This document shows positions 10,503 to 22,106 of a stretch of DNA of 64,000 nt, one piece after another (the first letter of the stretch is position 1; each line of letters opens with the position of its first letter). The position numbers were made by a program, and so were the translations under genes. The notes under the pieces are model-generated. The model had not been told where the DNA came from. It made no database searches and saw only the letters and a list, made by a program, of their open reading frames with translations. Source of the DNA: Hyphomonas sp. (GTDB taxonomy: Bacteria; Pseudomonadota; Alphaproteobacteria; Caulobacterales; Hyphomonadaceae); contig NZ_JALHLS010000017.1 in the NCBI RefSeq assembly GCF_022844445.1, forward strand, positions 1 to 64,000, in the 5' to 3' direction.

Positions 10503-10684
10503 TAGTTTGTCTGCGACGGTTCTGGCGCCTCTCCGGACAAATGAGCCGCGACTTCATCCCAGTAAGCCAGTGCTTCGACGTCGCCCATGGCGGCAACTTC
10601 GGCCGCGCGCAGCGTGGCGATGACCAATGCATCTTCACCGTACTGGCGCCACAGCGCGGCGGCGGTCTGAGAGGCCTGACTCAA
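10502..10684 (-). CDS. Small hypothetical protein coupled to hldE
   Basis: A 60-residue predicted cytoplasmic protein, mostly helical and rich in Ala and acidic residues, with a core WRQYGEDALVIATLRAAE followed by GDVEALAYWDEVAAHL. Its start overlaps the hldE stop by four bases (ATGA), which argues that it is translated. The codon pattern is like its neighbours. I do not recognise a family with confidence. Similar short helical genes trailing other operons occur in related bacteria, but no function can be given. Confidence 0.6.
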   Translation of the reverse strand: MSQASQTAAALWRQYGEDALVIATLRAAEVAAMGDVEALAYWDEVAAHLSGEAPEPSQTN

Positions 10685-12144
10685 GCTCCGCTCCGTGAGC
10701 GAGCGATGATCGACGTGGTGGATTGGCCCGGCACCAGGGGAATGATGACGACTTCCCCACCGCGCGCCTCGACCAGATCCGCGCCCACAATGGTTTCACG
10801 CGTATAGTCCCCGCCCTTGATCAGGACGTCGGGCAACAAAGCGGCGACAAGGTCCAGCGGCGTGTCCTCTTCAAAGATTACGACCCCGTCGACGGCCGAC
10901 AGGCCGCACAGGACCTGGGCGCGGGCCTGCTCGGAATTCACCGGGCGCTCCGAGCCCTTCAGGCGCTTCACGGAGGCGTCGGAATTGAGGCCGACGACAA
11001 GACGGTCACACCGACTGCGCGATTCTTCGAGCACACGGACATGTCCCGGATGCAGGATATCGAACACGCCGTTGGTGAAACCGATCCTGAGCCCCCCTTC
11101 CCGCCAGCGCTCGATCTGCCCAACCATCGCATCCACCGATAGCGTCCCGGCTTTATGGGACCAATGAGGTAACTCGAGCGAGTCGACCATTTCAGGCGCC
11201 GAAACCGTGGCGGTTCCGGACTTGCCGACGGCAATACCCGAGGCGATGATCGCGACGTTCACTGCTTCATCGAGGCTCGCCCCCGCCACGACGGCCGCAG
11301 CGAGAGCAGCGAGGCTCGTGTCGCCGGCGCCGGAGACGTCAAACACTTCGCGCGCCTTGCCGGTGACGTGGCCATGCGCGCCGCTGGTGGAAATGTAGGA
11401 CATGCCTTGCGCAGCCCGGGTTACGACGACAGCTTTGGCGGGTAGCGTTCGGCGTGCCGTGGCGAGTGCGTCCTCGATCTGTCCGGTCGTTTCGGTCGGA
11501 AGCCCCACCGCGAGGCCGAGCTCGCCGGCATTGGGCTTCAGAATGTCGACAGCGCCGTAGCGGGCAAAGTCACGGCCCTTTGGGTCAACGATCACCGGGA
11601 TGTCGTAAACGGCGGCGGCGTTGACAATGGCCGTCATCACCGCGTCGGTGACGAGGCCCTTGGCATAATCGGACACCAGAACGGCGGCGACCGACGGCAA
11701 GGTTTCTTCGATGGCAGAGATGATGACGCGTTCGCTCGCGGCGTCCGGCGCGCCGCTTTCCTCGGCATCGAGGCGAAGCAGCTGCTGGCCGCCGGCGACG
11801 AGGCGGGTCTTAAGAGTGGTCGGGCGCCCCTTGAGCGGGACGAGGCGCGCCGAAATACCTGGCGAATGTTCGAGAAGCTCATTGAGCTCGATGCCGGCTT
11901 CATCCGTGCCGACAGCGCCAATAATGACGGGCAGGAGGCCGAGTGACGCCAGGTTGCGGGCGACGTTTGCGGCGCCGCCGGGCATGCTGACGGCGCGGGT
12001 CTGGCGCAGGACCGGGACGGGGGCTTCGGGCGAAATACGGCTGACCACGCCGTAGACGAACCGGTCCAGCATGACATCGCCCACGCAAAGGACGCGCTGA
12101 GCCCGCGCATTTTCCATGATCTGGCGAAGGCGGGCAGGCTGCAT
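10681..12144 (-). CDS. hldE: Bifunctional heptose-7-phosphate kinase / heptose-1-phosphate adenylyltransferase
   Basis: Carries out two steps of ADP-heptose synthesis for the lipopolysaccharide inner core: phosphorylation of D-glycero-D-manno-heptose 7-phosphate at C1, and later adenylyl transfer. The 487-residue protein is a fusion. Residues 1-320 are a ribokinase-like kinase with GGAANVARNLASLG at 57-70 and catalytic GAGD at 272-275. Residues 355-487 are a nucleotidyltransferase with TNGVFD and HPGH (365-368). Length and order match the E. coli fusion. GmhA/GmhB/HldD partners are not in the window. It precedes a small overlapping gene and lies divergent from the photolyase operon. Confidence 0.96.
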   Translation of the reverse strand: MQPARLRQIMENARAQRVLCVGDVMLDRFVYGVVSRISPEAPVPVLRQTRAVSMPGGAANVARNLASLGLLPVIIGAVGTDEAGIELNELLEHSPGISARLVPLKGRPTTLKTRLVAGGQQLLRLDAEESGAPDAASERVIISAIEETLPSVAAVLVSDYAKGLVTDAVMTAIVNAAAVYDIPVIVDPKGRDFARYGAVDILKPNAGELGLAVGLPTETTGQIEDALATARRTLPAKAVVVTRAAQGMSYISTSGAHGHVTGKAREVFDVSGAGDTSLAALAAAVVAGASLDEAVNVAIIASGIAVGKSGTATVSAPEMVDSLELPHWSHKAGTLSVDAMVGQIERWREGGLRIGFTNGVFDILHPGHVRVLEESRSRCDRLVVGLNSDASVKRLKGSERPVNSEQARAQVLCGLSAVDGVVIFEEDTPLDLVAALLPDVLIKGGDYTRETIVGADLVEARGGEVVIIPLVPGQSTTSIIARSRSGA

Positions 12145-12171
12145 CCGGCGCTTTCCCTTTACTCGACCGGG

Positions 12172-12199
12172 GGTATAGCGGCCCCCGCTGCCTGTTGAA
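12172..12199 (-). promoter_or_regulatory. Candidate hldE promoter
   Basis: On the minus strand TTCAAC is followed after 16 bases by TATACC, 28 bases before the hldE start codon. The -10 is good; the -35 is moderate. Judged by eye only. Confidence 0.38.
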
Positions 12200-12221
12200 A
12201 GTGCGGCCTAGCAGGGTGGAT

Positions 12222-12249
12222 TGATCCAATCCGCAAACCCTGCCGTATC
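12222..12249 (+). promoter_or_regulatory. Candidate RpoE/ChrR-type ECF sigma promoter of the photolyase-cfa operon
   Basis: TGATCC (12222-12227), a 16-base spacer and CGTATC (12244-12249) lie 35 bases before the photolyase start. TGATCC is the -35 element recognised by the RpoE-ChrR class of ECF sigma factors that respond to singlet oxygen in Rhodobacter, with a TA-containing -10 about 18 bases on. The -35 lies within an inverted repeat (GGATTG-ATC-CAATCC, 12218-12232), itself flanked by GCAGGGT/ACCCTGC (12211-12217, 12237-12243). No sigma factor gene is in the window, so the call rests on the motif plus the downstream gene content. Confidence 0.5.
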
Positions 12250-12283
12250 GTTGTAGAGCTGAAAGCAGGATTGCCCACCTATC

Positions 12284-13741
12284 ATGCCCTCCCCGCCGCC
12301 TGTCATTGCCTGGTTCCGCGAGGACCTGCGGCTAACCGACAACCCAGCTCTGACAGCCGCTCTTGCAGGCGGCGGGCCGGTGATCTGTCTCTACATCCGC
12401 GAAACCGGCGTGGCTTCAGCGCGCCCCTTGGGCGGTGCAGCGCTCTGGTGGCTGGACAAGAGCCTGAAAGCGCTGGCGGCGTCACTGGAAGCGGCCGGGG
12501 GCTATCTGGTCCTCAGGACGGGGCATCCGAAACAGGTCCTGCTCGATATCGTGGCCGAAACCGGCGCCCAAAGCGTGGTCTGGAATCGGCGCTACAGCGA
12601 GCCCGAAAAGTCCGTGGATGCGGATGTTAAAGCAGCTCTCAAGTCGGCGGGGATCTCCGCCGAAAGCTTCAATGCGCGGCTGCTGATGGAGCCTTGGCAG
12701 CTCAAGACAGGCGCTGGCGGCTACTACAAGGTTTTCACCCCCTTCTGGCGGGCGCTGCAGGCCGCTTACGTGCCGGCCAAGGCCTTGTCCGCCCCGAAGC
12801 GGATCAGCGGGCGGAAACTGGCGGGCGAGCAGCTCGCAGACTGGGGGCTGCATCCTTCAGCGCCGGACTGGTCCGGCGGCATGTCGAAAGTTTGGAAGCC
12901 CGGCGAACAAAGTGCACGAGGCTTGCTAGAGGATTTTCTCGACGGCCCCGTTGATCACTATGCCGACAACCGCAACCGGCCGGATCTGGTTGTGTCCACC
13001 TCGCGCCTGTCGCCCCATCTACGGTTTGGCGAGATCGGACCGGCGCAAATCTGGCGCGCAGTGAAAGAGGGGATCGAAGCCGGCCGCATCAACGAACGTT
13101 CGGGCATGGTTTTTCTGTCGGAGATCGCCTGGCGTGAGTTCTCTCACGTGCTGCTGACGTTCAATCCCGAACTCGCCAGAAAAAACTACAATCCGTCCTT
13201 CGACCAGATGCCTTGGCGTAAAGACCGTGCGGCGCTGAGGGCATGGCAGCAGGGGATGACGGGATATCCGGTCGTGGACGCCGGTATGCGCCAGCTCTGG
13301 CATACCGGCTGGATGCATAACCGTGTACGGATGATTGTTGCCTCCTTCCTGACCAAGCACCTGCTGCTACCCTGGCAGGCGGGCGAGCAATGGTTCTGGG
13401 ACACGCTCGTGGACGCTGACCCCGCCGCCAACGCGGCAAGCTGGCAATGGACGGCAGGAAGCGGCGCTGACGCTGCACCTTATTTCCGCGTATTCAATCC
13501 GATCACGCAAGGCAGCAAGTTTGACGAGACGGGCGCTTATGTGCGCCGCTGGGTTCCGGAACTCGCAAAAGTGCCTGACAAGTTCTTGCATGCGCCCTTT
13601 GAAGCACCCGCGCTGGTGCTGAAAGAGGCCGGTGTTGAACTGAGAAAGAACTATCCCAAACCCATCGTCGAGCACGCCGCCGCACGCCAGCGCGCGCTCG
13701 ACGCCTATAAACAGACCAGACAGGAGCAGGGCGCTGAATGA
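12284..13741 (+). CDS. phrB: Deoxyribodipyrimidine photolyase (CPD photolyase, class I type)
   Basis: A light-driven, FAD-dependent enzyme that splits cyclobutane pyrimidine dimers. The 485-residue protein begins with the antenna-binding Rossmann domain (WFREDLRLTDNPAL). It ends with the helical FAD-binding domain, containing WHTGWMHNRVRM and the diagnostic WQWTAGSGADAAPYFRVFNP at about 385-405, close to E. coli PhrB. A member of the cryptochrome/(6-4) branch is less likely given that motif. It heads an operon in which each gene overlaps the next. Downstream genes for an FAD oxidoreductase, a DUF1365 protein and Cfa point to a photo-oxidative-damage response rather than dimer repair alone. 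Confidence 0.94.
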   Translation: MPSPPPVIAWFREDLRLTDNPALTAALAGGGPVICLYIRETGVASARPLGGAALWWLDKSLKALAASLEAAGGYLVLRTGHPKQVLLDIVAETGAQSVVWNRRYSEPEKSVDADVKAALKSAGISAESFNARLLMEPWQLKTGAGGYYKVFTPFWRALQAAYVPAKALSAPKRISGRKLAGEQLADWGLHPSAPDWSGGMSKVWKPGEQSARGLLEDFLDGPVDHYADNRNRPDLVVSTSRLSPHLRFGEIGPAQIWRAVKEGIEAGRINERSGMVFLSEIAWREFSHVLLTFNPELARKNYNPSFDQMPWRKDRAALRAWQQGMTGYPVVDAGMRQLWHTGWMHNRVRMIVASFLTKHLLLPWQAGEQWFWDTLVDADPAANAASWQWTAGSGADAAPYFRVFNPITQGSKFDETGAYVRRWVPELAKVPDKFLHAPFEAPALVLKEAGVELRKNYPKPIVEHAAARQRALDAYKQTRQEQGAE

Positions 13742-15054
13742 ACAGGATCGCGATCGTCGGATCCGGAATTTCGGGACTTGGCGCCGCCTGGGCGCTGCGG
13801 GACAGCGCGGACGTCACCGTGTTCGAGCAGGACGGCCGTCTTGGCGGGCATGCCTGCACGCACACTTTCGATTACGACGGCACAGCGCTCAACGTCGATC
13901 TCGGTTTCATTGTCTATAACGGGCTGAACTATCCGAACCTGATCGGCTTCTTCGAAGCGCTCGGCGTAGAGACTGAAGCCTCCGACATGAGCTTTGCGGT
14001 GTCTGACCCTGCGGGTTGGACATGGGCATCGACGCTGGGAGGCATCTTCGCGCAGAAACGAAACTTCCTTAGCCCGCGTTTCCATCGGTTCTGGCAGACG
14101 ATCCTCCGGTTCAACGACATTGCGCGCTCGGATCTAGCGAACGATGCGATCAGGGATACGACCCTGGGCGCCTGGCTCGACCGACATGGCTTCGATGCAG
14201 CGTTTCGCGAGAACTACGTCTTGCCGATGGGTGCAGCGATCTGGTCCACTCCTGAAGACCGGATGCTCGACTATCCCGCACTCAGCTTCTTCCAGTTTTT
14301 TGACAACCACCGCTTGATGCATAAGGAGCGCCCGAAATGGCGCACGGTCAGCGGCGGCAGCCGGAACTATGTCTCGAAAGTCGCCGACGCGCTTGGCAGC
14401 CGCGTGCGTACTGATTCTGTTGTCGTGCGCGTGCACCCCTTCGGGGATAAGATCGCCGTTGTTCAGGCAAACGGAACAACGGAACTATTCGACAATGTCA
14501 TCCTTGCCTGCCACTCGGACCAGGCGTTGCAGCTTGTCGAACGCGACTATGAGGACCCCGCCTTCCTCCTGCGTTCGGTAAAGTATCGTCCGAACACGAT
14601 CTACCTGCACCGCGACCCGGCATTGATGCCATCGCGCAGGGCCGCCTGGGCAAGCTGGAATGTGATCAAGCAGACCAACGGCGACATCTGCCTGACCTAT
14701 TGGATGAACCGTCTTCAGGGCATTGATCCCAAGAAGCCGGTGTTCATCACGCTCAACCCTGAAACGCCGCCCGCGCCGGAACTGACGTTCCACCAGTATG
14801 CCTTCGACCATCCGCAGTTCGATGCAGCTGCCGAGGCGGCAGTTCGCTCGCTCAAGCGGGTCCAGGGGCAGGATGGTCTATGGTTTGCCGGAGCATGGAT
14901 GGGCCGCGGATTCCACGAAGACGGGCTGAAATCCGGCCTTTCACCCGCCCTGTCGCTGGGTGGATCGGTTCCTTGGAACGCAAAAGGCGTGGACATCGTG
15001 GCGCCGCGGCGCAACACTTCGGGACCAGAAGCGAAAGCCGAGGTATCTGCTTGA
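13738..15054 (+). CDS. FAD-dependent oxidoreductase, amine-oxidase-like (COG2907)
   Basis: A 438-residue flavoprotein with the dinucleotide-binding motif IVGSGISGLGAAWAL at the N-terminus and FEQDGRLGGHACTHTF after it. LDYPALSFFQFFDNHRLM and a C-terminal FAD-contact region (WFAGAWMGRGFHEDGLKSG) are typical of the NAD(P)-binding flavoproteins found next to cfa. In Rhodobacter a homologue belongs to the RpoE-ChrR regulon, and the family has been linked to membrane fatty-acid modification. The exact substrate here is an inference. The start overlaps the photolyase stop (ATGA), and the stop overlaps a TTG start of the DUF1365 gene. Confidence 0.88.
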   Translation: MNRIAIVGSGISGLGAAWALRDSADVTVFEQDGRLGGHACTHTFDYDGTALNVDLGFIVYNGLNYPNLIGFFEALGVETEASDMSFAVSDPAGWTWASTLGGIFAQKRNFLSPRFHRFWQTILRFNDIARSDLANDAIRDTTLGAWLDRHGFDAAFRENYVLPMGAAIWSTPEDRMLDYPALSFFQFFDNHRLMHKERPKWRTVSGGSRNYVSKVADALGSRVRTDSVVVRVHPFGDKIAVVQANGTTELFDNVILACHSDQALQLVERDYEDPAFLLRSVKYRPNTIYLHRDPALMPSRRAAWASWNVIKQTNGDICLTYWMNRLQGIDPKKPVFITLNPETPPAPELTFHQYAFDHPQFDAAAEAAVRSLKRVQGQDGLWFAGAWMGRGFHEDGLKSGLSPALSLGGSVPWNAKGVDIVAPRRNTSGPEAKAEVSA

Positions 15055-15856
15055 GTTCACCGCCGCTAAGGCTCTGGTCAGGCCAGACGCTGCACAAGCG
15101 CTTTTTCCCGTTTGAACGGGAATTTCGCTACGCGCTCGTCCTGATCGATGTCGACATCGACCGGCTTGAAGAAGCAGGCCGCATGTCACGCCTCTTTGCT
15201 GTCAATCGTACGGGCCTTTTCTCGTTTCATGAGGCCGACCATGGAGGCCCGGAGCGCACCACCGGTTTGCGAGCATGGGCGGACGACCTCTTTGCGACCG
15301 CAGGTGTCAGCCTGCACGGCGGCATGATCCGGCTGGTGACCTTTCCGCGCCACTTCTTCTACAAGTTTGCGCCCCTTTCACTGTGGTACGGCTTCGGAAA
15401 GAACGGCAGCCTGGAGGGCATCATCTACGAGGTCCGCAATACCTTCGGCGAGCGGCACTGTTATGTCGCCCGTGCGGAGGGCGAGCGGTCCGTGCATTTC
15501 GCGGATAAGTCCTTCCACGTGTCGCCCTTCTTCGACGTCAGCGGACAGTATCGCTTCACGCTGCGCGAACCCGCCTCTACGCTCGATGTCGTGGTGGAAA
15601 ACATCAAAGATGGCAGCCGGACACATCTGGCGAACATCAAGGCACGTATGCTGCCGGCTACAACTTCAAATTTCCTCTCGCTCGCACTGAAAAACCCCAT
15701 GTCCACACTCGGCGTCACGTTCGGCATTCACTGGCAGGCTCTCCTGCTCTGGATAAGGGGTGCAAAGTATTTTTCGAAACCCCTGAAACCGGAACGGACG
15801 ACGACCGTTGCTGTTTCGGTCAAAGCCCGTGCGGCCATTGCTCCGGAGTCCCGCCC

Positions 15857-15860
<4 letters not shown>
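15051..15860 (+). CDS. DUF1365 family protein
   Basis: A 269-residue protein of the DUF1365 family, nearly always encoded between a COG2907 flavoprotein and a Cfa-like methyltransferase. Family signatures include HKRFFPFEREFRYALVLIDV, HGGMIRLVTFPRHFFYKFAPLS and DKSFHVSPFFDVSGQYRF. No activity is firmly established; a role in the same lipid modification as its neighbours is likely. There is no suitable ATG. I chose TTG at 15051 because it overlaps the preceding stop as TTGA and has a GAGG element at 15039-15042. The stop overlaps the cfa start as ATGA. Confidence 0.87.
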
Positions 15861-18786
<2,926 letters not shown>

Positions 18787-19275
18787 TTACTGGGGATTGG
18801 TCTCTGCCGGGGCAGGTTCAGGGGCAGGCTGAGGCGCCGTTTCCGAGGCCGGGGCGGCTCCAGGGGTGGCGGCCGGAGGGGAGATCGCGGCGGTCGGATC
18901 GACCACGTCAGTCGTTGTGGGCTCCGGCGCCGGCAAATTCTCGTTTGCAAGCGGATCGACGCTGGGGTCGAACAGGTCGATCGGCTCACCGGCCGGCGCC
19001 AGCGGGGCGGTCTCTTCCAGCACGCGTTCTAGGCCGGACTGTTTGTCGGCCGAACGGTTCGCGATCGAGGTCAGCGCCAGGCTGGTAGCGAAGAAAATGC
19101 CGCCGATGATGATCGTGGTGCGCACTATAGCGCCTGCTGCACCTCGCCCCGACATAAGCGAGTTCGCACCGCCCCCCCCGATTCCAAGGCCGCCGCCCTC
19201 CGATTTCTGGACAAGGACAAGCCCGATCATCGCCAGACAGGCGAGAATGTGGATGGCGAGAATGACGTTCTGCAT
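18787..19275 (-). CDS. secG: Protein translocase subunit SecG
   Basis: A small inner-membrane subunit of the SecYEG translocon. The N-terminal segment (ILAIHILACLAMIGLVLVQ) is the first membrane helix, followed by the family motif KSEGGGLGIGGG. A second helix (TTIIIGGIFFATSLALTSIA) lies at about 53-72. At 162 residues it is longer than the 110-residue E. coli protein because of a Pro/Ala/Glu-rich cytoplasmic or periplasmic tail from about 90 on, a variable feature in alphaproteobacteria. It sits between tpiA and pyrG on the same strand. Confidence 0.94.
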   Translation of the reverse strand: MQNVILAIHILACLAMIGLVLVQKSEGGGLGIGGGGANSLMSGRGAAGAIVRTTIIIGGIFFATSLALTSIANRSADKQSGLERVLEETAPLAPAGEPIDLFDPSVDPLANENLPAPEPTTTDVVDPTAAISPPAATPGAAPASETAPQPAPEPAPAETNPQ

Positions 19276-19346
19276 GGATCGGACCCGGCTGCTTAGGGAT
19301 TTCGCGCTCGCTTATCCCGCTTACGGGCATTCGCCAAGCCGGGCGT

Positions 19347-20105
19347 TCACACAGTCAGTGCCCGCGCCGTCGTGTAGATGGCGAGAAAGTCGCCCGCCTT
19401 CAAGCTTGCACCACCGATAAGTCCGCCATCTACGTTGGGAATAGGCAGGATTTCGGCAGCATTTCCCGGGTTCAGGCTGCCGCCATACAGGATTCGGACG
19501 CCGGTTCCGGCGTCGCCGTAGCGCGAAACCAGGAATTTGCGGATAAAGGCGTGGACCTCGGCTATTTGGCCGGCGGTAGCGACCTTTCCGGTGCCGATGG
19601 CCCAAAGCGGTTCGTAGGCGAGGACTAAGCTGGCGGCAGAATCGAGGCCGGACAGGGACCCGGCGAGCTGCCCTTCGATGACCTTTAGTGTCTCTCCGGC
19701 AGTCCGTTCGGCCAGCGTTTCGCCGATGCATAAAATCGGGGTCAGCCCGGCATTAACCGCCGCACGGGCCTGCGATGCCACAATCTCGTCGGTCTCGCCG
19801 TGCCCGGTGCGGCGCTCCGAATGGCCGACGATCACATAGTTAGCGCCCAGTTCGCGCAACATTCTGGCCGAGATATCCCCCGTAAACGCGCCTTTTTCAG
19901 CCGGATGACAAGTCTGGCCTCCCACCGACAGGGCGGACCCCGCAGCTTCCCGGGCGGCTTCAGAAAGCAGGGTCGCCGGCACGCACAAAAGAACGTCCGG
20001 GCCCCCGAGAGAAGCCCCTGCCGCAGTGGCAACCTCCCGTATTGTCGGCAGGTCTGCGCGCAGGCCGTTCATCTTCCAGTTTCCAGCGATCAGCTTCCGG
20101 TTCAT
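19347..20105 (-). CDS. tpiA: Triose-phosphate isomerase
   Basis: Interconverts dihydroxyacetone phosphate and glyceraldehyde 3-phosphate. The 252-residue TIM barrel begins RKLIAGNWKMNG with the active-site Asn/Lys. It has the catalytic His at about 95 in IVGHSERR, the catalytic Glu at about 165 in LAYEPLWAIGTGK, and the phosphate-binding end ILYGGSLNPGNA. The same frame stays open for another 1.1 kb upstream, but that part is antisense to the ppiD-like gene; the ATG at 20105 starts the conserved protein. It is transcribed ahead of secG and pyrG and divergent from the trp cluster. Confidence 0.97.
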   Translation of the reverse strand: MNRKLIAGNWKMNGLRADLPTIREVATAAGASLGGPDVLLCVPATLLSEAAREAAGSALSVGGQTCHPAEKGAFTGDISARMLRELGANYVIVGHSERRTGHGETDEIVASQARAAVNAGLTPILCIGETLAERTAGETLKVIEGQLAGSLSGLDSAASLVLAYEPLWAIGTGKVATAGQIAEVHAFIRKFLVSRYGDAGTGVRILYGGSLNPGNAAEILPIPNVDGGLIGGASLKAGDFLAIYTTARALTV

Positions 20106-20120
20106 GCCGCGTTCCCTATC

Positions 20121-20149
20121 TTGCAAGTAACCGGTCGGTCGCCTAGCAA
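20121..20149 (+). promoter_or_regulatory. Candidate promoter of the ppiD-trpEGDC operon
   Basis: TTGCAA, a 17-base spacer and TAGCAA lie 44 bases before the ppiD-like start. The element contains the inverted repeat CTTGC/GCAAG and could serve divergent tpiA as well. Weak consensus; judged by eye. Confidence 0.33.
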
Positions 20150-20192
20150 GCTGTGAGCCAACCGGCAAACCCATTCCAAAGAGACGCCCACC

Positions 20193-22106
20193 ATGCTTGC
20201 GCTGATGAAACGGCTGACGAACTCGATCTTCGGCAAAGTCGTCGTCATGATCATTATCATTGGCATGGCGTTCTGGGGCGTCGATTCGATCTTCAACCTG
20301 GTTCGCGGCGGACTGGGCGCAAACATTGCGCAAGCCGGCTCGCGCGGCTTCGATCCGAGTGATCTTGATCGGCGGGTCGAGAGCGTCCTGCGCAACATGA
20401 ACCAGACATCTGAAACGCCGGTCACCAAGACAGAAGCCCTCCAGAACGGCCTGATCGACCAGATCTATGCCTCCGAAACCGCTCGCATCACGGCGCTTGG
20501 CTATGGCGCCAGTCTCGGCATTGCACCGTCCACCGACGCGGTTCTTGCCGAAACGCGCTCGATCGAGGCGTTCCAGAACCCGCTGAGCGGAGAACTTGAC
20601 CCGAACCTGTTGCGACAGCGCCTTCAGCAGCTCGGCTTCACCTTGAGCGAGTTTGAAGAGCAGATCGGCGACGATCTTATGATCCAGACGATGCAGAACG
20701 CTGCGACCTCGGCTGTCATTGCGCCGAAGGTGCTGAGCGATCTGCAGATCCTCTACTTCGGGGAAGCGCGCAACGTGTCGTGGTTCCTGTTTGATGCTCT
20801 GAAGGGCGCGCAGCTCGCTGACCCGACACCGGAAGAGGTGCGCGCCTACTATGACGCCAACCTCGAGCAGCTGAAGCAACCCGAACGGCGCAGCATAGAC
20901 CTGCTGAGGATGTCGGCGGAAGATTTTCTGGGTGAAGTCGAAGTGACTGATCAGGAGATCGCCACAATTTACGAAGCGACCAAGTCGGAGCGCTTTTCGG
21001 ACCCCGATCAACGGACCTATGCAGAACTTCTTTTCGCAGACCGGGACGCGGCGCGTACGGCATTCGGACTGCTGGCCGGCGGCGGAGATCTTAATACCGT
21101 TCGCGGCGCAACGTCCAATGTCCTCAAGACCAGCCGCGCCGCTGAAGTGGATGACGACGCGTTGCGCGATGCAATGTTCGGTGCGGGCAGGCAGAGCGGC
21201 GCAATGTTCGGTCCGCGCGAAGTGAACGGACAATGGATGGTTGCACGGCTGATATCGGTTCAGCCGGGCGCTGTGAAACCTATCGAGGAAGTGGCGGGCG
21301 TGATCCGCGACGAACTCGCCGGCGAGCGCGCCCAGGTTCTGATGAATGAGAAGATGGAACGCCTCGATGAAGTCGTTTCAGCCGGATTCGACCTTGAAAA
21401 GATTGCTGAAGAACTGAAGCTTCCGGTCATGAGCTTTGCGCCGGTTGATACCAATGGCGTCACGGACCAAGGACAACAGTTCAGCCTTCTGGGTGAGGCG
21501 AAGGATGCCATGGCACAGGCTTTCCGCCTTGGACAAGGCGAACTCACCAGCCGCTTCGATACACCGAATGCGATCTTCATTGCCTCGACACGCGAGATTA
21601 TTGCGCCCTTCACCCCGGCCTTTGAAGACATCGATGACGACGTGCGCGCTATGCTCACCGCCGAGCGCCGCAACAGCGCGGCGCTCGCCGCCGTCAACGG
21701 TCTCGTGGAAAGTATCGGTTCGGGCACGACGACCTTCGAGCAAGCCGCAGCTGCAGCGGGGTCACCGGTTGAAACCTTCCCGCAGTCTGTCACGCGGGCG
21801 ACTGCCGGGCAGTTCGGCATTCCGGGGCCGATCCAGCAGGCCATGTTCAGCACGCAGCTTGGCCAGGTCGTAAACCTCGCCACCGGCGCACCAAACAGCT
21901 ACGTGATCCTGAAGGTCGACACTATTGAGCCGCCAAGCGAGTCCGCGCGCGCCGGCCTCGGCACCGAGATTTCCACCGCCACAACGACGGCGCTCGGCCA
22001 AGACCTTGTCCAGGCACTTCAGGCGGAAATCACGAAATCGATGAAAGTCCGGACCAACGAAGCGTCGCTGGAAGCTTACAAGCGGACGATTTCGGAACCC
22101 CAATGA
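20193..22106 (+). CDS. SurA N-terminal-domain periplasmic chaperone, PpiD-like
   Basis: A 637-residue membrane-anchored periplasmic folding factor. A single N-terminal transmembrane helix (VVVMIIIIGMAFWGVDSIF) follows a short basic cytoplasmic segment, and a SurA/PpiD-type helical chaperone region follows (ALQNGLIDQIYASETARITALGY). The parvulin domain expected at about 260-360 is poorly conserved, so prolyl isomerase activity is doubtful and a pure chaperone role fits better. The domain order and length match E. coli PpiD (623 residues). Its stop overlaps the trpE start as ATGA, making it the first gene of the tryptophan transcription unit. Confidence 0.88.
   Translation: MLALMKRLTNSIFGKVVVMIIIIGMAFWGVDSIFNLVRGGLGANIAQAGSRGFDPSDLDRRVESVLRNMNQTSETPVTKTEALQNGLIDQIYASETARITALGYGASLGIAPSTDAVLAETRSIEAFQNPLSGELDPNLLRQRLQQLGFTLSEFEEQIGDDLMIQTMQNAATSAVIAPKVLSDLQILYFGEARNVSWFLFDALKGAQLADPTPEEVRAYYDANLEQLKQPERRSIDLLRMSAEDFLGEVEVTDQEIATIYEATKSERFSDPDQRTYAELLFADRDAARTAFGLLAGGGDLNTVRGATSNVLKTSRAAEVDDDALRDAMFGAGRQSGAMFGPREVNGQWMVARLISVQPGAVKPIEEVAGVIRDELAGERAQVLMNEKMERLDEVVSAGFDLEKIAEELKLPVMSFAPVDTNGVTDQGQQFSLLGEAKDAMAQAFRLGQGELTSRFDTPNAIFIASTREIIAPFTPAFEDIDDDVRAMLTAERRNSAALAAVNGLVESIGSGTTTFEQAAAAAGSPVETFPQSVTRATAGQFGIPGPIQQAMFSTQLGQVVNLATGAPNSYVILKVDTIEPPSESARAGLGTEISTATTTALGQDLVQALQAEITKSMKVRTNEASLEAYKRTISEPQ

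Noticed and set aside
20106-21233. Long minus-strand extension of the tpiA frame (376 codons) antisense to the ppiD-like gene
   Set aside because: The extension has no recognisable protein signature and mirrors the codon structure of the plus-strand gene, whose domains are clear; tpiA starts at 20105.
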